From Globodera rostochiensis (Eukaryota; Nematoda; Chromadorea; Rhabditida; Heteroderidae), in the NCBI GenBank assembly GCA_018350325.1, contig JAEVLN010000007.1, positions 1,145,109-1,209,108 on the forward strand: a DNA stretch of 64,000 nucleotides. Direction: 5' to 3'. Made by a program: the position numbers and the translations under genes. Of this stretch, positions 11,950 to 21,900 are shown in pieces. Position 1 is the first letter of the stretch; the number at the start of each line of letters is the position of its first letter. The notes beneath the pieces were generated by a model. The model did not search any database and was not told where the DNA came from. It saw only the letters and a program-made list of their open reading frames with translations.

Positions 11950-12090
11950 GTTGCACTACGAGCAGCCCGGGAACATGGTCCGGACCAAGGACATGCAGAA
12001 AAATGAAGGCGGCGTGTCGTCAGGCGACGGAGTGTACGACTCGCCATTCCTTTATTGATGTGATCAAAATATCGAAAGTTTCTATTATTT
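11950..12090 (+). pseudogene. Stray copy of the glutathione-synthetase-like terminal exon
   Basis: About 140 bp repeats the end of the gene at 8603-11500 (11393-11533), including the stop and about 30 bases of 3' sequence. It differs at a few positions: GVYDSPFLY instead of GVLDSPFLY, and gatcaaaata instead of gatcaaatta. No upstream exons accompany it. Transposon-like text (11702-11830, 'accgggac' words) lies between the two. It is the tail of a lost paralogue or a partial duplication. Confidence 0.8.
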
Positions 12091-12239
12091 ATTTTTGCTT
12101 GGAAAAATTTGTTGTAGCGTTCCCAATTCCTGTCTAAACATGCATGATGTATTTGTTCAAGTTGTTCGAGAACGAATCACGACGGAGGAGCAAAACACCA
12201 ACATGACAACCCCAAAACTACTAAATTGGGTCCCCCCCC

Positions 12240-12600
12240 CCAACTCATCACCAATCAAGATCGGGCACTAACTTGCTTCAACCTTAACCGATTCACAAAT
12301 AGTTAAAGCCAATCGAAAGATCTCGACGAGTTGAAGCTAACATTAAGTTAGAGCTTTGTGTTTGGACAACTTTCAAAAAACTTATGACCAAAAAACCTCC
12401 AAAAATCGGGATTTTTAAATTTTATCAAGTGTTAAGGCCATAACTTTTTTGAAAGTTGTCCAAACACAAAGCTTTAACTTAATGTCAGCTTCAACTCTTC
12501 AAGATCTTTCGATTGTTGGTACTTGTGAATCGGTTAAGGTTGAAGCAAGTTAGTTCCCGAACTTGATTGGTGATGAGTTGGGTGGTGATGAGTTGGGTTG
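12240..12600. mobile_element. Foldback element, 360 bp
   Basis: Two long arms are inverted copies. The left arm starts CAACTCATCACCAATCAAGA and the right arm ends with the complement (ATTGGTGATGAGTTG). Both contain the words 'cgaaagatct' and 'ttaagttagagctttgtg' or their complements. A single arm of the same family lies at about 30095-30290. Confidence 0.75.
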
Positions 12601-12826
12601 ACTCCCTAAATTTAATTGAATATTCATTTGCCCAAAATTGTCAGGCATAAAAGCGCATTTTATGTGTTGTAAAATCAATAATTAAATGCCAGAAAAGCTT
12701 ATACAAAGTATCAATCATTTAAACAAAGCTTAACAATGAACAAATTTGTTTTATAAAATATTTAAATATTCATTAATAGTTTAAATAAAAAAATGAATTT
12801 ATGCATAATTTAAGTACCTATTTTCA

Positions 12827-13404
12827 ATGGATGGCCAATTTTATTTCATTAAAATTATTTTTTTATTTTTGTTGACCAACATGCTTTGCAACAACAACAC
12901 AATCGGTGCTCCTCATTTAACTATCAAATTTGTGCCTACACAAGAATACACAGTTTCTGCTTATGTCACTAGCGTTGATGACATGTTAAAATTAACAAAT
13001 TTTAAATTGCTTTTTAAGCATGAAAAAACCTTTTTTGAAAATGGACAAAGTTTGATTAGAATTGACAAAAATGGTTTGCAAGAATGGTTTGACATTACCA
13101 TTATATTCGGACCAACACAGAATGGCAACAAAGTATGATAAATTTAAATAATTAAAAAATTTGCTTATTAATCATTCAGCTAAATTTTTTTTTTTGAATT
13201 TTTGTTTTTTTGGATAAATTTTTATTTATTTTGATTTGTTGTCAAGTTTTCTAGCTATTCAGAGCTATTTTTAATCAGGCATAATTTTTTGTTATTTTTT
13301 AACTTTAATTTATAATTAATACAAAATTATTCATTTAGAAATTGAAGTCAATTATATTAGAAGCATTGAACGATATTCCGGTACTCGTGTTGGAATATCC
13401 TTGA
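12827..13404 (+). CDS. Small secreted protein of unknown family, ~123 aa
   Basis: Exon 1 (12827-13132) encodes a hydrophobic leader (FIKIIFLFLLTNMLCNN) and then a beta-rich looking segment (HLTIKFVPTQEYTVSAYVTS). Exon 2 starts at 13339 after TCATTTAG. With the GT donor at 13133 the protein ends LVLEYP at 13404. An alternative GC donor four codons upstream (AATG|GCAACA) would instead read through the more protein-like IEVNYIRSIERYSGTRVG to a stop a little further on. I cannot tell which is used. No domain is recognised. Its position between other secreted genes suggests an effector-like role, which is inference. Confidence 0.5.
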
Positions 13405-13784
13405 AACGACATGTAACACCCTAAAAATCGGCTTTTTTATTGACTGTCAATAATTTTTTCGTTCCATAAATTTTTGCGTTTCGCGTTTCGTGGATCAGAA
13501 AAAATATTGTTGCGTTTTTATTTTTTATTCGTATTTATTTTAGTATTAGCTAAAATAAATCCAAATCTGACTTCCAAACGCTCTAAAGAAATTCCTGGAA
13601 ACTTGTTTGAATTCGGGTCCGGAGTTTCGAAATCGGTCGAAATACGGATTCTACGACCCCAAAAACCACTAGAAACCTTTTTGTCGAAAAAAATTTTGTA
13701 TTTGTTGACCAGGTGTGGGTCGAAACCTTTCGATTTCGATTTCGATAATTTCGAGGTTTTTCTACCGATTTTCTTACGAAATTC

Positions 13785-14163
13785 GCCGGTGCCGATAGGC
13801 GCCGTATAGAAATTTTTTAAAAATTGATTTGTTTTTGTTAGGGAAATTGAATTTAATATTATTGTTTTTAATAAATTTTTGAATTCAATGATACGATGAT
13901 TCGAATTAATGAAGGGCTTAGGCCTAAGCCTAACGCGCCCCGAGCCAGGGTGGCTTAGGCCTAAGCCTAATGCGCCCGAGCCAGGGTGGCTTAAAGGTAA
14001 AAAATCAAATCATAGATTTGCTAAATCTTAGATGTTGTCAGGTCTTAAAAATATTGTCAGATTCGTGATCAGCACCCTTGACACCCCCATATACAATGTT
14101 GTCAGCAAATTTTGGTGACATTTTTTTAAATTTGAATGTGTGGCGCCATAACGGAAAAGTACC
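13785..14163. mobile_element. End of a Mutator-like element (right end at 14163)
   Basis: From 14163 leftwards the sequence matches the long terminal repeat of the complete element at 33640-34486: GTGTGGCGCCATAACGG and AAAAGTACC at the outer edge, then 'gatcagcacccttga' and 'attgtcagattcgtga'. Further in are telomere-like palindromes (13919-13992) and one GATA hairpin (13785-13804). I could not locate the other end. Confidence 0.6.
13919..13992. repeat. Telomere-like palindromes (TTAGGCCTAA)
   Basis: Two copies of GGCTTAGGCCTAAGCC with the linker 'ccgagccagggtgg'. Each is a head-to-head pair of the nematode telomere hexamer TTAGGC. Related copies lie at 16518-16590, 17862-17895, 34204-34240, 35218-35310, 38560-38585 and 40482-40590. 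Confidence 0.7.
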
Positions 14164-14392
14164 GAAACAAAAATTGTTTTTTTATTATTCAAAAATCTTT
14201 CTAATAGTCTTCAACTTCATTTGCCTCATCAGCCATTTTTTGGACAATTCTGCTTTACTTCTGGGAGGGGGGGGGGTGGGAATTTTGAATTTTCGACTCA
14301 ATTTGTTGATATGTATTTTTTTTATCAATTGTTTGCTAAATATGCAAACTTTTGTTTTTTAATTGCATTTTGTTAAATGTTTATCCATAGAA

Positions 14393-14724
14393 AGGCTCCT
14401 GTACATTTCAACACAGGACATTTCAACACCGATTTCAACACTGGACATTTCAACACTGGACATTTCAACACTGGACATTTCAACACTGATTTCAACACTG
14501 GACTAAAAATAAATTGATAGAGCCAAATTCAAAAATTCCTAGTTATAATTAAATAAATATTAAGCTGGCGAAGACGCACTTCGTTATTTTAGAACAATTT
14601 CGTATCATTTAGCTCAACAAGACTGATTAATTAATATTTATTTAATTATAACTAGGAATTTTTGAATTTGGCGTCCAGTGTTGAAATCAGTGTTGAAATG
14701 TCCAGTGTTGAAATGTCGGGTCAC
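14393..14724. mobile_element. Foldback MITE, word 'acatttcaacactgg'
   Basis: Tandem acatttcaacactgg words at the left are mirrored by complementary words at the right. A perfect 8-bp duplication CCATAGAA flanks it (14385-14392 and 14725-14732). It sits about 50 bp beyond the stop codon of the helix-turn-helix gene. Confidence 0.75.
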
Positions 14725-14776
14725 CCATAGAAATGCCAAAATATAGAAAAATATGCATTCAATTATTCCCCAAATT

Positions 14777-16023
14777 CTAGTTCCCAATTTCTTGAACATT
14801 TGCCGCGGCATTCTCTTCCACAGATTGTCCATCAACAGAATTTGGTTGTAATTGTTGTCGTTTAAATTGCCTTTTCCATTTATACAAAGTGTCTCTTCCA
14901 ATCTTCAACATTTTTTTGGCAATTTCCGCGTCACTAATTTTAGGGGTTTTGTCTTTAATTTCATAATAATGTTTCATCAATTCCATTTGTTCGCTGTGGG
15001 AGTGTTTATGTGTTGGTGCTGTAAAAGAATTTTAATTAATATATAAAAATTAATAAATTTGGTCTCGAAATACTCACTGGTTTGGCCAAGTTTACTTTTC
15101 CAATTGTAAATTGTTTTAAAACTGAGGCCCAATTCTTTTGCGACAGTTTCATCAATTTGTTTGGGATAAGAGTTTTTGAATCCAGCCCGCTTTAACTCGG
15201 TTTTCATTTGATCACATTTCTCAACCAAATTTTTACGTTCTTCTTTTTCATAGGACACTTTTCGACTTAGGCCAAATTCTTTTTTCCATTTATATATTTT
15301 TTTGCGACTGACTTTTAAATGTTTAGCAATTTTTTTTTCAACTTGATTCCATTCTTTTTTTGAATATTTTCCTTTTTGCTTAAAATCGTCTTTCATTGCG
15401 TGGAATTTGTCAATAATTTTACGTTTTTTGGGTTCAATTTGTCCAGAGTGATCAGACTCTGTGAGAGGAGAGTTCTGATTAGTTGGATTGGGTTTAATTT
15501 GTCCAGAGTGATCAGACTCTGTGAGAGGAGGATTCTGATTAGTTGGATTGGGTTTAATTTGTCCAAAGTGATCAAACTCTGTGAGAGGAAGATTTTGATC
15601 AATTGAATTGGGAATTGAATTGGGTTCAATTTGTCCAAAGTGATCAGATTCTATGAGAGGAGGATTCTGATCAGTTGAATTGGGTTCAATTTGCCCAAAG
15701 TGATCAGATTCTGTGAGAGGAGGATTCTGATCAGTTGAATTGGGTTCAATTTGCCCAAAGTGATCAGATTCTGTGAGAGGAGGATTCTGATCAGTTGAAT
15801 TGGGTTCAATTTGTCCAAGCTGGGTGTTCTGCCGGTTGATTTGGTAAAGGGCATTTTGTTCAAGCGTTAATTTATGCCATTCTTCGGCTTTGTCATTGTC
15901 CCACCATCCATCTCCGAATATTTCATCAAATAATTGTACGGATTCGGCTTTGTCCAGTGATTTTGTTGTAAAAAATAACACCAAAATAAAAATCCAAAAC
16001 TCTTCCATTTTTTTGCAAAACAA
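14777..16023 (-). CDS. Secreted repeat protein with basic motif and three helix-turn-helix modules, 395 aa
   Basis: Exons: 16023-15078 and 15018-14777, with a 59-nt GTGAGT...TTTTACAG intron. An alternative start lies at 16008 (MEEFWIF). Residues 6-28 form a signal peptide (FWIFILVLFFTT). Residues 70-193 are six tandem copies of a ~20-residue unit (GQIEPNSTDQNPPLTESDHF), one lengthened by four residues. A KKRK motif (199-202) could be a nuclear signal. Three homologous ~50-residue modules follow (about 203-251, 264-313, 327-368). Each ends in a homeodomain-like helix-turn-helix: IAKHLKVSRKKIYKWK, VAKELGLSFKTIYNWK, IAKKMLKIGRDTLYKWK. Such folds occur in transposases and transcription factors. 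A secreted, nucleus-directed DNA-binding effector is my inference. No named family is claimed. Confidence 0.8.
15445..15816 (-). repeat. 60-bp in-frame coding minisatellite, six copies
   Basis: It encodes residues 70-193 of the helix-turn-helix protein. Five units are 60 bp and one is 72 bp. The three N-terminal units are almost identical. The two C-terminal units share a variant (IKPNPTNQN), which points to recent unit duplication and local homogenisation. Confidence 0.9.
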
Positions 16024-16365
16024 TCTTTGAAAATTCCTTATTTTATAAAGTTCACATAAATCATGTGTTCCTCACATCTCATAAATATTTTTCCTAAACC
16101 TTTCTGAACCGGGACTCGATCAATAAATATTCCTAACATTTCGTAAATATTTTCCTACTAATAATCATCATTTTTATGCAAAGGGCGATCGACTGTGATA
16201 GCTAGGGTTAGGATTTACTATATGCACATGCATATTTTTTTCCTGAACTTGGAATGACCTAAAACGCACGAAAAATATGTTTTCCGCTTGGTTTGAAGCG
16301 TTTAGAACGCATTTCCATGTGCATATTTTGCATATTTCGTTATTTATGTGCATTTTTTTTTTCAT

Positions 16366-16600
16366 TTTATGTGCGCCACACATTCAAATTTAAAAAAAAG
16401 GTCCACCAAATTTGCTGAAACCATCTTATATGGGTTTCAAGGGTGCTGATCACGAATCTGACAATATTTTTACGATCTGACAACATCTAAGATTTTAAAA
16501 TCTATGATGGATTCGTTAGGCTTAGGCCTAAGTCTAACGCGCCCCGAGCCAGGGTGGCTTAGGCCTAAGCCTAATGCGCCCCGAGTCAGGGGGGTGCACT
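16366..16600. mobile_element. Left end of a Mutator-like element
   Basis: From GCGCCACACATTCAAATT at 16368 rightwards it matches the terminal repeat of the complete element at 33640-34486 ('aagggtgctgatcacgaatctgaca'). The outermost 'ggtacttttccgtt' is degenerate. It then runs into TTAGGCCTAA palindromes and C-rich text. With the end at 14163 it brackets the helix-turn-helix gene. Confidence 0.6.
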
Positions 16601-16720
16601 TCATTTCCCCCCCCCCCCCGCCGTTTCCCCCCCGCCAGTTCCCCCCCGCCGTTTCCTGTTTGGATCATTCTTAAAAAACAAGACGTGAAAATCGGTTACA
16701 CTTTGTTCATTTACTCTCAT

Positions 16721-16930
16721 TCATAAAAAATTTCCCCTGGTGTGTAAGCGCGCAGGGCAGCTATTTTCATCCCCTTTATGATAGTTAATGCACTGCCAAA
16801 AGCGTATATTGTGGTCTGCTTGGCTATTTTTTTGAAAAGTGTAAAGATATCCATCAAAAATTGCTTGTTCTTTGCCCCTTTTAGAATTCGTAAACTCAAT
16901 TGTCAAATTTTGGCTAAGTGCATTCGCCAT
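16721..16930 (-). pseudogene. FLYWCH zinc-finger fragment, Mutator-type transposon relic
   Basis: The minus strand encodes about 70 residues: LTIEFTNSKRGKEQAIFDGY, then LYTFQKN, RFWQC and CPARLHTRG. The order F-x-R/K-G, G-Y-x-Y, W-x-C, C-x-A-R-x-H-T is that of a FLYWCH zinc finger, a domain often carried by Mutator-like transposons. Nothing of a transposase core is seen. Upstream the frame runs into foldback DNA, so this is a fragment. Confidence 0.65.
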
Positions 16931-16989
16931 CGAATAAAAAAGAGATGAATGAAAAAATTTGAGCAAAAAAAAATATCCGCGCGTGCAAA

Positions 16990-17490
16990 ATGATGTGTCG
17001 AGTCTCGGTACACCTCGATTCGGCGCGCACGATTCGGCGCGCACGTTTCGGCGCGCACGATTCGGCGCGGCACGATTCGGCGCCGGCAAGTTTTTCGTTA
17101 CAACTTAGTTCAAAGTCAACTAAACCAAACATACTTGGTATCATTCGAAAGCATGTAATAAGTAGAAGCTTACAAAGGCAAAAGCTAAGCGATTCGACTT
17201 AAAAAAAAAGTTATGGCACCATAACTAAAAGTTGGCACGAAAAATGGAAATTTTCAAAGATTTTAAGCTATAACTTTTTTTTGGAAAGACAAATCGGTTA
17301 GCTTTAGCTTGATCAAAGTTCAGCATACTAAGAGCTTTCGAATGATACCAAGTATGTTTGGTTTAGTTGACTTTGAACTAAGTTGTAACGAAAAACTTGC
17401 CGGCGCCGAATCGTGCCGCGCCGAATCGTGCGCGCCGAAACGTGCGCGCCGAATCGTGCGCGCCGAATCGTGGTGCTCCGGTCGAGTCTT
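16990..17490. mobile_element. Foldback repeat with 'gcgccgaatcgt' arms
   Basis: The outer arms are GC-rich words (cggcgcgcacgattcggcgc) inverted at both ends. The inner arms start AAGTTTTTCGTTACAACTTAG and contain 'attcgaaagc'. The loop is about 17200-17300. A diverged single arm occurs at 38640-38760. Confidence 0.7.
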
Positions 17491-17629
17491 GTTTACGCTT
17501 GCTTTTATACAAAACCAAAGGAAAGAGGGGATTAACTGTTAAGGAAAAGAAGACGGGATTGATTAAATGTTATACACACGTGCAGCAGCTGGCGATAGAC
17601 GATGAGAGTGTGGGAGAGCAAGACAATGA

Positions 17630-17870
17630 AGGGGGGAGGGGGGGGGGGGGGGGGACATGATGCGGGGGGGAAACGATTCGGGGGGGAAACGGCGGGGGTG
17701 AAACGGCGGTGGGGGGGAAACGATTCGGGGGGGAAACGGCGGGGGTGAAACGGCGGTGGGGGGGAAACGATTCGGGGGGGAAACGATTCGGGGGGGAAAC
17801 GGCGGGGGGGGGGGGGGAACTGGCGGGGGGGAAACGGCGGGGGGGAAACGAGCTGTTCCGGAGCCAGGGT
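17630..17870. repeat. G-rich minisatellite (ggggggaaacg words)
   Basis: Irregular repeats of gggggggaaacgattcg and gggggaaacggcgg on the plus strand contain many runs of five or more G. G-quadruplex formation is plausible but not shown. Long frames here are low-complexity artefacts. Confidence 0.8.
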
Positions 17871-18241
17871 GGTTTAGGCCTAAGCCTAACGAACCCGCGC
17901 TAAATGCTTGCTTGTTCCATTGGTTTCGGCACCTAAGAAACACCTGTAAAAGCGGTTTTATGTTGTTAAAAGTAAAAAAAAAAAAAATCAAAAATCATAG
18001 ATTTTCAAAATATCGGAGTCAAAGTGACAACCTTACATTAAATTGTCACATAAAAGGAAATGACCAAGTAATAAGATTTGATTAATTTTCTAATGGGGTT
18101 TTATACATTTACCGCAACATATAGAAAAAAGATTAGGAAATTTCAGTAAATTTTTAATTGATTTTATTGAATTGTGCGATTAATGATATTGTTTTTTCAA
18201 AATTTTTGCTCAATACTGCGTACAAAATGATGTATTTAGTT

Positions 18242-18979
18242 CAGGGCTCGGATATCTGCGGATTTTTCCTCATTCTGTGGTTTTTGAAAAGGCCAATGAG
18301 GATTTTTTTTGAAATGCGGATTTGCGGATTTTTGTGGTCTTTTGGGATTCTTGTGGACTTTTTGTGGTTTTTTGGAAAAATTGACCAATAAAAAGCATTT
18401 TTCTTAACAAATATCGTTAAAATCTTTTTAAAAATTTTCCCGCCGGACTTCTTTCATTACTAACAAGCTTCAAAAAATGTCATATTTTTAAAATTTAGCT
18501 GCAAATCTCTTAACCGGGCTCCGAAATCTGAGGTTTTAGCCCTATTTTGTGGTTTTTTGGAAGGACAATAAGGCAAAATTTTCAAAAATGAGGTTTTTTG
18601 TGGTTTTTCAAAAGTTCGGGAGGTTTTTTTAATGCAAAAAAGCATCACATTCTTTCCAATTTTGGTTGCATATCTCATAACAAAATTGAGTCAAAAACTC
18701 AAAAATTTCTCGGCGGCGCCTATCGGCACCGCCGACCCCCTCCCTTTTTCCAAAAACTTTTTGAAAAATCGCGGGCAAAAAAATTATGTAAAATAACTTA
18801 TTTGTGACAGAAATTTGCTCAAATCAATTTTAGTACCAATAAATATAACGAATGAAGCGAAGTTAACATAATTTTTGGGTTCAAAATGAAGAAATGACGA
18901 ATTTGCGGATTTTTGATATCAAATGAGGATTTTTTAATGCTCCGATGCGGATTTTTAAAATTTTGAGATCCGAGCTCTG
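18242..18979. mobile_element. hAT-like element, 738 bp, word 'tgcggatttttgtgg'
   Basis: Ends CAGGGCTCGGAT and ATCCGAGCTCTG, with a perfect 8-bp duplication ATTTAGTT (18234-18241 and 18980-18987). The interior repeats 'gcggatttttg' and 'gaggttttttg' words and holds one GATA hairpin (18711-18736). It lies 13 bp downstream of the stop of the gene at 18993-22862, within its likely 3' untranslated region. Confidence 0.85.
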
Positions 18980-18992
18980 ATTTAGTTTCGAG

Positions 18993-21900
18993 TTAATCAT
19001 TCAAAATTGAATCCAGTTCATCTACCGCTGGCGTTCTCAGTATCCTTTTGATCATTGCCTTCAGCTAAATAATCAAAAAATTTAAATATGGGGGGGGGGG
19101 AGACCGAATTTTTAGGTTTTTATTTATATTAGAATAAGCATTGGAGAGAGAAGCTCAAAAAAATGCATTTTCCTCGAAAACTTAAAATTAGAGCGACTTG
19201 TTACGGGTAATTTTGTAAATCGGGTAATTCCGGAATTACCCGGGAATTTTGGAAATTCCAAAATTTACCGCTTTAAGCAAGAAATTCCGGAATTTCCAGG
19301 GGTAATTTTGGAAATACAAAAATGACAACAATTTTGGTCTATGCTTTTTTTAAACTCAAATTAAAGAAATAAGATGAAATTAGAAAGTTATTAAGTGTTA
19401 AGAATCATTTTCAAAAAAACCAAGCGGTTCAATTCGTTTTTAAAAAGATCTATGTCCCTCCCGCCCAAAGCGGGTAATTTAGAATTTCCAAAATTAATTG
19501 GATAATTCCAGGATTATCCGTAACATCTATAAACCCTATTTTCGGAGTTTTAAAACCAAAAATAGGTTGCATCTTCTTGCAAAAAAGCGTTGTTTAAATA
19601 TTTATAAATAAAAAAAAAAAGTACAAACCGGGGGTTTATGGAAAAAGCTTTTTTTCATGATTTGTCTAATTGTTTAGCTAAACGTTTGCTAATTAGATTT
19701 TAAAACAGAACAGCAAAGCTTTCGAGTGCGTTCGTTTTGTTTCGTTTAGTTTTGAATATAAAAAATATTCTGGTACTGAAACGTGTGCACTGAAATGAAC
19801 TTGTACTAAAATACAATATTTTAATAATTTAATAAATTCAAAAATTACCAAATTGTAGCGCGGAACCAATGGGTAAAATCGTGTGTGTTGATATGTACGA
19901 GAAAGTTCACGAACGGCCAGACGAAGTGCTTGATATTTATGAATAAGACGATAAAGCCCTGTGCTCAGCTGGGCACACTCCTCACGAAGATTTTCAATGG
20001 ATTTAGCTGTAAAATAATTTTTTGTTTTAATTAATTAAAATAAATTTATTTATTGATTTTTTTCATTTATTTGAATTAATAAGATATTTCATTAAACTAA
20101 CAAATTGAATTTAAACCAATTCTTCGTATTTGTTATGGGAAAGGAAATCGGGAAATTCCGGAATTTCACGGGAAATTTTGGAAATGCTGAAGTACCAGCA
20201 ATTTTAAAAGTAAAACTTTTTTAAATTCAATTAAAGAAATAAGATGAAACAAGAAAGTTTTAAGCTTTAAAAAGCTATTGTTAAGGCAAAGCTAAACAAT
20301 TAGAGAATTCAAGAAAAAGTTGTTTCAATAAAACTATGAAAAACCCCCCAATGTTGGGTGTTTTTTCACATAGAGTTTTTTAAGAACGAATTGAACCGCT
20401 TGGCTTTTTTAAAAAATAATTCTTCACATTTAAACTTTCTGATTTATTTTATTTTTTTAATTGGTTGAGTTTAAATAAGTTATAGACTCACAAAATTGCG
20501 GCACTTTAGCATTTCCAAAAGTTCCGTGAAATTCCGTAATTTCTCGCTCAAAGCGGTAAATTTTGAAATTTCCAAAATGCCCGGGAAATTCCGGAATTTA
20601 ACGATTTGCATTTTAACATATTAGTTATATAAAATTTACATATAAAGCATAATTATATTTACAAATTTTTTTAATATATATCAAAAAATGTACAAAAATT
20701 ATTATTATTAACAATAATCAAATGAAATAACCACGAAGTGCCGTGTAGAAGGATGAATCTTTGGTGCGTTCAGCAATGCAAATTGTCGAGCCAAGCAATT
20801 GTGCAATGGCACCGCCAGCAGGACGAGGCGTTGACGGCGGCATTCCTTTTGTCTCATCGTCCAACAGTAAAGCAATTCTAAAAAAACATATTTAAATTTG
20901 ATACAAAATTTTTAATTTCAGTTTTGATGGTGAGTGTGGGTCGTTTGGGCCCCGCCGTTTGGGCCCCAGGGACCTTTGAAGTGCCATAACTCTTCTTGGA
21001 ACCAACCAAACTAAATAAAATTGGGTACCAATGGAAAGCTCTATATGTTTAGAAGCTATTATCTAGCAGGAACTAAACGATCATTTAAACCTTCCTTTAA
21101 AAAGTTATTGTTTGAAAACAGCGAAACCCCAAATTTTGCGGTAATTTTTGATTATAACTTTTTTGAAAAGCATTTAATCACCTTGTTGATTTGAATACAA
21201 AATCTACCCAACAACAGCTTTCGATTGATAGCAAATTTATTTCGTTTGGATAGTTCCAAGATATGGACAAAAATTGCAAAATATGGACGAAATATGGATA
21301 AAAATTTTTCAAATATTGCAAAAAATGGGCAAGATTTTCTAATTGAATTAATAAGGGCAATAAAAAATTTTTATATGCAAATTAAAGGCATTTCAGAAAA
21401 TTTAGTTGCGAAAATGTCAATTTTTAGGGGTGTATTTTTTGAAAATTTTAAAAAATCGATCCTTAGGTTTGTATTTTTCGGTCCTTGGGGCCCAAACGTC
21501 CTGCTCCCTTAATGGTATTAAAAAACAAATTTTTTTTTTGAATCTTTTTTTGGATCATCTACCTACCTCAGCACGTAAGCTTGAGGCGTCTCGGAGATTG
21601 CCTGCACGGGCAAGTCCGCAACAATTTGTTGCTGTTGCCATTGATGTTGGCGTTCCGTGATGATCACTTCGTGGATCATCTTCTGCATGTGCGTGTAGCG
21701 CATCAGCAAATTTTGGGACTTTGACTGCGCGTACTCCGACTGCAAATGCTTCAGCGCGGCGCGCAACCGTTTGTAGCTGAGCAGAGAAATTTGTGCAAAA
21801 ATTAAATGATTAAAAACCAAGTTTAAAGTAGGGTTGCACGGGACCGGGACGGGATTTCCCGGTTTTTCCCAAAAGTCCCGGTCCCGTGCAACCCTAGTTT

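Noticed and set aside
13919..13992. Chromosome end or interstitial telomere array
   Set aside because: There are only one or two hexamers per site, in inverted arrangement, dispersed with transposon sequence. It is not a tandem array.
17563..17991. Pro-rich protein on the minus strand
   Set aside because: Artefact of the G-rich minisatellite.
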